From assembly GCA_964036295.1 (NCBI GenBank), contig OZ038464.1, forward strand, positions 10,092,001-10,156,000: a DNA stretch of 64,000 nt, given 5' to 3'. Below the pieces are notes generated by a model. That model saw only the letters and a program-made list of their open reading frames with translations, did no database searches and was not told the DNA's origin. How positions within the stretch are numbered: the stretch's first letter is position 1; each line of letters begins with the position of its first letter. This document shows positions 24,101 through 30,643 of this stretch, piece after piece. Source of the stretch: Plumapathes pennacea (lineage: Eukaryota; Cnidaria; Anthozoa; Antipatharia; Myriopathidae). The translations under genes and the position numbers were made by a program.

Positions 24101-27100
24101 CTCTGTTCGTCCTATACCGGAATAGGAATAGACGGAATAGTCCAAAACAACGAGCCCTTTTAAGCGTTCATTTGTTGCGAGTAAGCGAGTCGTATCGAAA
24201 GCTAAGTTCTCTCAAGTTTATGAAGTATCTCTGGTGAGACTTAGAAGTGGAAAGATTATAAGACGTTCACATGGTTTCCAGGAAAACGAAAGGGGGACCA
24301 CTTGCGTACAGCGAAACGGAGAAGATCGTCCTCGCCAGAAGAAAGGTCAGATGACGAGAATGCAATGAACAAAACAAGGAAAGGCCGCCGAACTGTGGAA
24401 AGTGTAAAAGATCAAGGGCGAGCTCTGAGGGCCAAGAAGAGGGCTGCACGGTTAGTTGTATAGTCACAGATGATGAGTGTGGGCACAACACGCAGACGGA
24501 TGTATAGACCAAGACAGTGGGAGACAGATAGAGGGGGTTATTTAATACATGACCTAAATACAAGAAGTATTGTTAAAGCTATTTATGACTGGCAGTGAGA
24601 AGAAAATAATATGCTGTGAGAGAGAGGCGATTGAATGAGAGACGCTAGCTTACTTTATTCGTCTTATCCAAATTCTCTCAAACATTCGTGAAGAAAATAT
24701 GTGAATGATGTAGTGAGAACTGATAGTTAAATCAGCATTTACCTGAGAAAGCTATCTATTGCCAAGTTCTCCACAGTGATCTCGAGAAGGTTAGTTTTCA
24801 CTAACGATACACGCATAATCAAAAGCGTAGTGCTAGTAACAGCGGCATAAGCATTGGGAATGGAATGGAAACGTTCCATTCCTTAAGCCGGTTTTACACC
24901 AGCACATGTGCGTTGCTTATGCCTATGTCACTAGTGAAACCAGCCTTTAATCAGGATTGAAGTTGATCAAGCCTAACTGAACTTGGTTTCTTCAGCGCTG
25001 CTATTGAACAAGACGAGAGCGACCAAAGCGAGAGTGTCTCATCTGAAGCCTCCAGCACAGTCGTCTCAACTCGGCCGACGAATTCTAAGGCCGTGAAAAA
25101 CAAGAATGCTTCCAAGGGATCGCGAAGGACCCGGAAAAACAGCCCGCAAATCGATGAATCTGGAAGCGAAGTCTCCCCGGCATCGACCCAAAGAAATTCT
25201 ACTCGTGTTACCAAAGCGAACAACAGCTCGCGGGCAACCCGGAGCCGCTCGGGTATCGTTCCGGCGGCTACGAAATCGCGCGAAAGCAAGACTCCCAAAG
25301 AGACCGAGTCGAAAGGAGGTGTCGGGAATCGTAGTCGTCGGAGCAAAGAACCTTCGGGTGACGGAAATGGGACGACTAGATCTCGACGTGCTTGTCGTGA
25401 GCGGAACGACTGTCAAGAGAATGGGTCTGAGTCGCGCACGACTCGTCAGGGAGCTGCGAAGAAATCTGTGAATGACAAGAAGCAGAAGAGGTTGGTGCAA
25501 AGAGTTATGTCGCATTCACAGAAGTTTGCGAAGTATTGTGATTGTCACGCACAAAATATAAATTATTCCCATAATCATTGTACATTTGCTGTGGATTACG
25601 TCACTGTTCGGCTTCTTTCCAGGCTATCGAGCGGCCCGTCAAATGGCCAAAAAAAAACTAGAGACTGTCTTTATCACGTGCACACGATTTCTTTCTTTTC
25701 CTTGTCGACCGAGAACAAGACTCCCAAGACCATTTTTCCATCTTGAGTTTATACTAGGGGCAAGCTTTGATCCTAAATTCGACACCGTTACAGTTTTCAA
25801 CCAATATTTTGGGGTCTTACTGATTAATTTATTCATTATCATACATATTTGTTTATTCAGAAACGACCCTCTGTCGAAGAAAAACGCTAAGCAGTCCTCA
25901 ACAAACAGTAGTGGACGCCGACGAAAGCAACCTGACGTGAGTTTTCCTTTTTGTGTTATAGTCAAATTATACGCACTCTCCCTCTTCCTTCTCTTCTCTT
26001 CTCTATTTGACCTGACTGTTGTGCCTGTCTGTCCATTGTGGAAGTCTGTGTCTGTGTCTCCACTCTTCTCTTAACTCCTCGTTTATTTTCCACCTTCTCC
26101 TTCTTCTTATTACTCTTCTTTTTCTTCTTGATGTTGTTCTATTTCTCCTTGTCTATACCATTTCCCATTCCTCGGCTCTTCCCTCGTGGTTACTTAAGAT
26201 ACAACGAGAGACCATTTTTTGTTATACCGTACACAGATGGAAGCCTGTGACCTTGTTTTACGTGATCTCATTATGAATGAAGACAGCTGGCCATTCAGAG
26301 AACCAGTAAGCCCGAAGGAGGTGAGCCTGCGCTATTTTTCCTCCATATTGCATTAACTGGCCTGAAGGAAGAAGCTCAATAAACACACCATTTCATTGCT
26401 CTGTAGTAGTTAACCTTTTTACTGCTGGTGAAGTAATGAATTTACTTAAGCCAGAAAACTTCTAGACTGTCAAATAAAAGCTCTGAATGAGTACATTCTA
26501 ATAGTAGTGCTTACTTCCAACTCCTGAACTGTCAAATGAAACTTAGGCCTGTTTCAAACGTCGAACTTCACATGAGTCAAACGCCATGCAACTGAGCAAA
26601 ACCTATTCCGTTGTTTCAGCTAACTTACATTGTATTCGACTCGTGTGAAACTCGACGTTTGAAACAGGCCTTAAAGGTGTGACCACTCAAATGAAAGCTT
26701 TCAGTGAGTACATTCTAATAGCAGTGTTTACGTTGTTGTTGAGCAGATTTTATGATCGCGTGCGCGTGCTTCATCGTGTCTAATCTTCTGTCTGCTGTAG
26801 GTTCCAGACTACATCAACTTTGTCTCGGATCCAATGGACCTGTCCACCATTAAGGACAAGCTTCAGTCTCTCCAGTACCCGGACGCGGCAAGTTTCGTGG
26901 CCGATGTTCGCTTGATGTTTCACAACAGCGACAAATATAACTTGGTGGGTATTCAAAATACGAATTTCTGTTTTTGACTTACAGTGTTATTTGAAATCTG
27001 GCCCCCATATTGGTGGAGTGGACTATAAGCCACTTTCACAATCATACGCAGTTCGCGAAGCGCACTGATGCTCTGGCAGGCCAACTGACAATAAAACTTG

Positions 27101-27830
27101 GCGGGCAGAGTGTTTACCTTATTCTATGCTTATAACTCAAAGACACAAAACCAAGCTTAGTAGAGAGATTTACTCGCCATTTAAAGTGCAGCTATTTCCT
27201 GGTGCGCATGATTGTGAAAGTAGCTTTTTTATGGTAGGAATCCATTAACCGGAGCATCCATCTTCCACAGTGGGTGTGTGTGCTAACCATGTGTCGTCTT
27301 GAGTTAGTTTTCGAATGTATTTCCCGCCAGCAATGCTGTCTCCGCTGTCCCCACAACGAATTTTAGGTCCCCACATACCACAACATTGCTTAATCCTTTC
27401 ACTCCCAAGCTCAAAATGCAGATTCTCTTAACCTTGTAAGAAGATAGTGTATGAGTGATATAGTGTGAATTGAAAGTTTTATCAGCTTTCATCTGAAGAA
27501 GGTATCAAGTGCTAAGTTCTCCCTGCCGTGTGATATATTTCTGGTGAGAAACTGAAGAAAAAAAATTGACGTTAATCACTCTTGGGAGTAAAATAGCTCA
27601 AGGCGGAATTGGCTCCAAATATGGTAGCTGGACGCTCTAGGGTCTCCTGACTAAACTGAATGCTTTTAATTAAATAACAGTAATACTAATTTATTAAATA
27701 TATCCCTTTATTTGTGCAGGCCACGTCAGAAGTGGGACAAGCCGGAATTTTCCTCGAAAATTACTTCGAAGAATTACTCGAAGTGAATCTTCCAGACCTC
27801 TGCAAGCAGTCTTCGGACGAAGATGATTAA
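4581..27830 (+). CDS. BAZ1B: BAZ1B / WSTF-type chromatin remodelling subunit, complete, 34 exons
   Basis: The 34 exons join in phase with no internal stop, giving 5466 nt and about 1821 aa (human BAZ1B is 1483). Domain order: WAC (about 15-100), BAZ1B-specific region containing SPSSDKENSS, long Ser/Lys-rich exon (257-542), DDT (about 690-760), WHIM motifs including TPLGWDRFHQRYWLF, two PHD fingers (1322-1370, about 1407-1451) and a C-terminal bromodomain (about 1710-1805). BAZ1B, not BAZ1A, is indicated by SPSSDKENSS, SPWIVKEELVKEHSL, and the AQT.SR.H.L.G.L run ending WCKSAENA before PHD1. In vertebrates the protein pairs with the ISWI ATPase SMARCA5 (WICH complex), acts in replication-linked chromatin and transcription, and its N-terminus phosphorylates H2A.X Tyr142; conservation of the kinase activity cannot be judged here. 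The extra PHD and longer low-complexity parts are the main departures. Candidate poly(A) signal AATAAA at 28505-28510. Confidence 0.93.
7390..7738. mobile_element. Two adjacent, opposed copies of the common MITE family in a BAZ1B intron
   Basis: 7390-7563 reads GTGATCAATTTCAATTTTCTC to TATGAAAGGGTT; 7554-7738 reads on with AAGGGTTCACTCCGAAGCTC and ends GAAGTTGATCACTCTTGTA. They share the AAAGGGTT end. Confidence 0.65.
9536..10393 (+). CDS. BAZ1B: BAZ1B exon 9: 858-nt Lys/Ser-rich exon with SP/TP motifs
   Basis: This is the longest exon of the gene (286 codons), bounded by acceptor CCTACAG and donor GTTAGT. It is strongly basic and low-complexity, with many Ser-Pro or Thr-Pro pairs near Lys/Arg (SPKTPRQK, KTPQK, KSPRAK, TPPKK, KTPDGK). 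It replaces the similar but shorter basic linker of vertebrate BAZ1B. Such motifs fit CDK phosphorylation and DNA or nucleosome contact, which is inference. No domain is visible. Confidence 0.85.
11574..13508 (+). CDS. BAZ1B: BAZ1B exons 10-13: conserved linker and basic helix before DDT
   Basis: Exons: 11574-11677, 12069-12224 (or 12036-12224), 13290-13349, 13451-13508. Exon 10 encodes KLKQATIFDM, matching human KMKQMTLLDM. Exon 11 ends WEEYQEKRRW and exon 12 continues LLSPEEKEKIREEKRKKK, matching human LLEHKKRWASMSEEQRK. Exon 11 has two acceptors 33 bp apart (after 12035 and after 12068); both keep the frame. The downstream one has the better pyrimidine context and is preferred. Confidence 0.85.
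11790..12020. mobile_element. MITE-like repeat with GTCCACAC/GTGTGGAC motifs, just upstream of BAZ1B exon 11
   Basis: CACACGTTTTTGAATCG and TTGTCCGTCCACACCAATCGG at the left; CTGTGGACGGAAGACCGAAAC, an A-run and TGTGTGGACGG at the right. A related copy at about 22256-22485 has ACGTCCACACC and ATGGATGGAAGGCCGAGCC. Confidence 0.6.
12027..12081 (+). repeat. BAZ1B: 33-bp-spaced direct repeat duplicating the BAZ1B exon 11 splice acceptor
   Basis: The same 22 bp (starting TGTTCGTAG, ending CAAAGCC) occur at 12027-12048 and 12060-12081. Each copy contains an identical CGTAG acceptor followed by GTTTAACAAAGCC. Using the first adds 11 codons with no stop. The upstream copy directly follows transposon-like sequence (GTGTGGACGG) and an A-run. 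Confidence 0.85.
12236..12299. repeat. CAA trinucleotide microsatellite
   Basis: About 64 bp of mostly AAC/CAA units starting 11 bp after the exon 11 donor of BAZ1B. Confidence 0.9.
13575..13774. mobile_element. Complete copy of the common MITE family (about 200 bp)
   Basis: AACCCTTTCACTTCCAAGAG at the left is inverted as CTTGGGAGTGAAAGGGTT at the right. This copy defines the ends best. Lies in BAZ1B intron 13. Confidence 0.8.
13910..16456 (+). CDS. BAZ1B: BAZ1B exons 14-17: DDT domain and WHIM1
   Basis: Exons: 13910-14081, 14626-14729, 15365-15550, 16368-16456. They encode YGDVVMLVDFMYAFQPLL, then ESLMEALVSG, LLQDKATKGRDVGLSLREMP and SASELVRLY, which track human FGDVAMVVEFLSCYSGLL, SLMEALSAD, LGMKLSEIPLT and SVSELVRLC. 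DDT and WHIM modules bind the HAND-SANT-SLIDE part of ISWI and contact linker DNA in the family. Confidence 0.9.
14101..14257. mobile_element. MITE with ATAGGCCATTTCCGAGAT ends
   Basis: ATAGGCCATTTCCGAGATGC and ATCTTGGAAATGGCCGCTAT are inverted; an A-run separates the mirrored AGTGCGAA/TTCGCACT parts. In BAZ1B intron 14. Confidence 0.7.
14300..14580. mobile_element. Inverted-repeat element with CAACTCCTGAACTG ends
   Basis: CCAACTCCTGAACTGCCAA and CAGTTCAAGAGTTGG are inverted; the interior holds TTTGAGTGGTCACGCCTTTAG. Related pieces lie at about 26515-26730, 30170-30350, 32160-32285 and 43250-43385. Confidence 0.6.
14745..14902. mobile_element. Diverged copy of the common MITE family
   Basis: Contains AACTATGAGTGACGTTGTGAG, the family's internal region, and a terminus AGTATGAAGGGGTTAA. 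In BAZ1B intron 15. Confidence 0.6.
14986..15318. mobile_element. TA-flanked CAGTCGAAGC-type MITE, composite copy
   Basis: CAGTCGAAGCCCTCTGGGCGG at 14986 and an inverted end TTTCAACTG at 15318, with TA on both sides. At 333 bp it is nearly two units long, with mirrored AAGCGGACAGCTCTAC motifs, suggesting insertion into, or duplication of, another copy. In BAZ1B intron 15, preceded by a TTTG microsatellite (14931-14983). Confidence 0.78.
16013..16194. mobile_element. MITE with CGAACCCCGCTATTTCGAA ends
   Basis: CAGCCGAACCGCGCTATTTCG at the left and CGAAATAGCGGGGTTCGACT at the right are inverted; several TTCGAA sites lie inside. In BAZ1B intron 16. Confidence 0.72.
17061..20666 (+). CDS. BAZ1B: BAZ1B exons 18-23: coiled coil, WHIM2 and WHIM3
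   Basis: Exons: 17061-17375, 17663-17705, 18492-19030, 19368-19517, 20152-20218, 20562-20666. Exon 18 is a charged helix (REERLRKIKERERQKQQ). Exon 20 opens with the WHIM2 signature SLRRTPLGWDRFHQRYWLF (human RRTPIGTDRNHNRYWLF), followed by an acidic stretch. Exon 21 has the WHIM3-like segment LMKCLAPRGVRESAL (human LLNCLHPQGIRESQL). Exon 20 carries an internal duplication described separately. Confidence 0.9.
17939..18120. mobile_element. MITE with AGGGTGCGTTTCTTT ends
   Basis: AGGGTGCGTTTCTTTAATAG at the left, AAAAAGAAACACACCCTT at the right; interior repeats ATCCGGATTTGGATT. In BAZ1B intron 19. Confidence 0.72.
18726..18965 (+). repeat. BAZ1B: Two-copy 120-nt in-frame repeat in BAZ1B exon 20
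   Basis: Copy 1 from 18726 encodes DSFVSACEDASELMDVED; copy 2 from 18846 encodes DSFVSACDDVSQLTEVEN. The period is 40 codons. Both are acidic and end in a KSxxL-like part. Divergence of the copies shows the duplication is not recent. Confidence 0.85.
19745..19952. mobile_element. Copy of the common MITE family
   Basis: TTTTGCTCCCAAGAGTGATC to TTGAGCTTGAGAGTGAAAAA, same orientation and length as the copy at 13575. In BAZ1B intron 21. Confidence 0.75.
21079..21272. mobile_element. MITE with GGCCAATTCATTAA ends
   Basis: GGCCAATTCATTAATTGCTT to AATGTTTTATTAAACTGGCC; same family as 19543-19743, 21602-21740 and 56996-57235. In BAZ1B intron 23. Confidence 0.65.
21330..23785 (+). CDS. BAZ1B: BAZ1B exons 24-28: tandem PHD fingers
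   Basis: Exons: 21330-21521, 22062-22205, 22694-22750, 22916-23079, 23730-23785. Exon 24 ends ESVIAWCKSAENA, directly before PHD1. PHD1 (exon 25) is a complete C4-H-C3: CTICNRKGG, LLLCDGCNLGFHMRCL, WYCLAC. An acidic linker follows (SGSEEE, NSTDETESVDGHDDE). PHD2 (exons 27-28) is also complete: CNTCGEGGTVLVCCDTC, FHKACHVPP, WDWSCHVC. Vertebrate BAZ1B and BAZ1A have a single PHD aligned to PHD1; Drosophila Acf1 has two. PHD2 resembles the CHD4/TIF1-type PHD (unmodified or methylated H3 tail readers); its ligand is not deduced. Confidence 0.92.
23200..23402. mobile_element. CAGTCGAAGC-type MITE, diverged copy
   Basis: GTTGAGACTCCCGTAAGCAG to CCAGATAGCTTCGACGACTG follow the same order as the copy at 35600. 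In BAZ1B intron 27. Confidence 0.7.
24282..25936 (+). CDS. BAZ1B: BAZ1B exons 29-31: basic low-complexity linker
   Basis: Exons: 24282-24450, 24996-25490, 25861-25936. Arg/Lys/Ser-rich sequence with scattered acidic Ser clusters (SPEERSDDEN, DESDQSESVSSEASS) lies between PHD2 and the bromodomain. Vertebrate BAZ1B has a comparable but different basic linker. Donor of exon 30 is GTTGGT, weaker than its neighbours. Confidence 0.8.
24785..24947. mobile_element. MITE with AGGTTAGTTTTCACTA ends
   Basis: AGGTTAGTTTTCACTAACG and ACTAGTGAAACCAGCCT are inverted; a perfect GGAATGGAATGGAAACGTTCC-type core palindrome lies at about 24857-24884. A related piece occurs at about 21890-22000. Confidence 0.65.
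26237..27830 (+). CDS. BAZ1B: BAZ1B exons 32-34: C-terminal bromodomain and stop
   Basis: Exons: 26237-26320, 26801-26944, 27720-27830. They give DSWPFREPVSPKEVPDYINF, then DPMDLSTIKDKLQSLQYPD and LMFHNSDKYNL, a standard bromodomain with the WPF shelf, PMD motif and the Tyr-Asn acetyl-lysine anchor. The protein ends SSDEDD with TAA at 27828-27830. Confidence 0.92.
27028..27228. mobile_element. MITE with AGCCACTTTCACAATCAT ends
   Basis: AGCCACTTTCACAATCATAC is inverted at the right as ATGATTGTGAAAGTAGCT. In the last BAZ1B intron, next to the copy of the common family. Confidence 0.7.
27390..27600. mobile_element. Copy of the common MITE family
   Basis: ATCCTTTCACTCCCAAGCTC to AATCACTCTTGGGAGTAAAA, opposite orientation to the copy at 13575. 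In the last BAZ1B intron. Confidence 0.78.
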
Positions 27831-28632
27831 ATGAGACTCGTATCCATTCGGTTATGACCTATTTGTATTGTCCGGAATCACCGATTGGCAACTGTCACTT
27901 TTTATGTTGTGTACTAAACTCTCGTTTTTGTGAATATCCTACCAGCCAATGCTTGCACCAAACGATATTAACGTACTTTACTATTCCCGGAAGCCACCCA
28001 AAGCAAAGAGAATGTTCAAATTTCGAGAAATCTTAAGAAAAGTAGCACGATTTATTAAAAAGATATTGTCGATGAAATTCCATTTTAATGAGCGATAGCA
28101 ACCATGGTGAATATATCAATTTTTTCCTGGCTTTCGCTTGTTAAGATATCGTTACAAATTTTAAAAGAACTTTCCCAAAAACACTCAATTTTGTCCAGGT
28201 ATTTCATCGACGCTTCTATTCTAATTTTGATGCAGTCTTGATACGAATGTAATGGCTCGTGTTTGTATAAACTCGTGCATGCCGGATATTATCACCAATT
28301 CAGGTATCCGCATTGTTACTCAATACACTCCATGTTGTTGCTGTTGTTGTTCTAAACGTGGACTAAATTTATCCGTCATTTACGCCGTATCACGTGTGTC
28401 GAGCTTGTGAGTTAGTTCACGGTCAGTTGGGATACAGTAGGAAATTGCGTTCTTCGTTTTTTTCCTGATATTGCCGTTATCAAATAGGCGAATAGGAAAT
28501 TTTGAATAAAACTACCAAAAATAGATTGAAACAGTTGCATCCAACCGAAAACTGTCAAGAGTTTGGGGAGACTTTAACCCAGTCCTCGCGCCAGGAAGGC
28601 GCGAAAAAAATGGCGGGGAAGTCGCTCGCGCG

Positions 28633-29061
28633 GCGCGCGCTAGGCTTGGATAAATTATGCTCGTAAAATGGCGAATTATGCCTGCCAGCAGTGCTCGTAA
28701 AAACCGTGAATTATGCTAAAATTATGCTCGGTACGAGCCTCGCCCCAGTTCCTTTCCACGCATGGTTTCGCCCTCAGCCAGACACGGGCGCTGGCTTTGG
28801 GGCGCGCTTTTATGTAATGCCGCTGACTTTAGACTTCAGAGCGTGTGTAGCGAGAGTTGGGCAAACCACAAGATATTTTTTATTTGTTTTGAATTTGTTT
28901 TATTTATTTTTCTTTCATCTGTAATGCATGTCTTTGTCTTACTGATTCCTTCAAATTATGCTCGAAAATGCGGAATTATGCCGGCATAATGCCCGATGCT
29001 CGAAGTAGTGAATTATGCTCGACATTATGCCGGCATAATTTATCCAAGCCTAGCGCGCGCC
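28633..29061. mobile_element. MITE with perfect 29-bp terminal inverted repeats
   Basis: The left end (28633-28661, beginning GGCGCGCGCTAGGCTTGG) is repeated as an exact reverse complement at 29033-29061. The interior repeats AATTATGCTCG and GCCGGCATAAT motifs on both sides and has no transposase frame. No clear target duplication is visible. Confidence 0.8.
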
Positions 29062-29799
29062 TGTGCGGCTTGTCGAACAACTTTGGTATTCCGAATGAGT
29101 TTGAACACATACAACTAGCTACTTGGTACCCTGAGATAGACTTTCTTTTAAACCCTGGTAACTGCTACAACACCTGAAAATGTTTCTCTTGTTCACATTT
29201 GCTTCGTCGGCTCTCTTCTTAATTCTTAAAATTCGCGTCCGCAACTTTTCTTCGTGCTCCTTTTAGGGCGATATCAGTTTTTTTCATAACATTTTTGTCT
29301 TTCCAGCGAAGAAAAGTGATTACATTGCAGCAAACTCCCACTTCCCTGCTTTCTTCCACCTTTTTGTTAACATTGAACCTCTATCGGCATTTAGAGTTTA
29401 TTTAAAAAAACCTTGGCAGCTTTTCTTTGCTTTTGCACGTGGAAATGAGCTGGTTTTGGTGCAACTTCTAATTCTCCATGTTTAGGTCGTCAGAGGGAGA
29501 ACGACATTTAGCGGTCGTTTTGCCTCAGTAAGAGACGAAGGCAATTGAACCTCGGCGAAACGGAGACAAATTGTGCAGCTAAAGGAGAGGTGAGTTTTCT
29601 TTTTGCGTCTATCCGCTTTTAATATGATGCTAAAAATATGTGGATCCACGAGGCGCTTTGCCGAATAATTCTAATTTCATCACCCGCATTTTCATATCTT
29701 ATTTGATTGGAGGAAGTTTGCGGATTGAAAGGACCAAAGGCGACTTTTGGAGTGGTTTGAGCATCATGTCGCGATTGGTGAACGGCGCATGAGTTCTGA

Positions 29800-29982
29800 T
29801 ACCCTAGATGCCAGAGGTTTCTCGCTCTCGGAAGTTCCGAGCTGCGCGGCCGCGTAGGGCTAGGAGCGAAACCATGGGCGGAGGAGGGCTGGGGGCGAGG
29901 CGGAGCATGGTTTCGTTCCCAACCCTACGCGGCCGTGCAGCTTGAAGCTTCCAAGAGCGAGAAACCTCTGGCACCCAGGGTA
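29800..29982. mobile_element. Palindromic element with 9-bp target-site duplication
   Basis: About 75-bp imperfect inverted arms (left TACCCTAGATGCCAGAGG, right CCTCTGGCACCCAGGGTA) flank a short G-rich loop. The 9 bp GAGTTCTGA occur immediately outside each end at 29791-29799 and 29983-29991. A 9-bp duplication suggests a Mutator-like (MULE) non-autonomous element. Confidence 0.82.
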
Positions 29983-30643
29983 GAGTTCTGAAAGATCCAA
30001 AGAACTCTAATCATTAAAAGGGAACTATTCATTTATTTATTTTTATTTTTTTTATTTTTTATTTTTTGTCTAAAATATACTGACAAAGAACTCTTCCTTC
30101 CGACAAGCATGCAATACGCAAATAAGAAAATACCCATTGTCTTTATAGCTAAAGTACTAGCACGGTTCCCACTTAGCAGGAGACATTTAATATGCCTTAC
30201 TTTCTGCTCCCAACAACCGCTATTTATCCATTTTAAAGGACTTAAAAGCCTTTCACCAGAAATGTCAGAGAGACCTTATGAGCACATTCTCATAGCAGTG
30301 TTCACCTTGCTGTTCAGCAGATATCTCTTTAGCGGCCTGCATATAATCCAAGTATAACTACTGAATTCCAAGAAGAAGAAGAAAAAAACAGCGAGACCTA
30401 ATATCTTAGACAAAAACCTGTTCAAAATCGCAGCTATTGCTCGGGTGTTCCAACATTCTGTGAAAAGTCAGATTTGAATTCCCAAAACGTACTTTGACCA
30501 CGCTGATCAAAACAGCTCACTTTTATCTCCTTTGACAAGAAAAACCATTGAAAAATGTAATTACTACCACAGAAACACTGAAACCTTTTGCTTGGATCAA
30601 GATAATTTTGATAAATGGCGAAGAATGAAAAGGCGCCCGCGTT

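Larger units (their letters stand above)
27831..30643. other. Intergenic region between BAZ1B and vinculin (convergent 3' ends)
   Basis: No gene is recognised. It holds the BAZ1B 3' untranslated region (AATAAA at 28505-28510), an inverted-repeat element at 28633-29061, a palindromic element at 29800-29982, T-rich low-complexity DNA at about 30021-30068, and the probable vinculin 3' untranslated region. Because the two genes converge here, their transcripts may end close together. Confidence 0.6.

Noticed and set aside
25066..25515. Minus-strand 149-codon frame
   Set aside because: Shadow of BAZ1B exon 30, which is GC-richer and so lacks stops on the other strand.
30021..30068. T-rich tract as poly(A) tail of a processed pseudogene
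   Set aside because: Composed of TTTAT units with no upstream gene-derived sequence; simple low-complexity DNA is sufficient.
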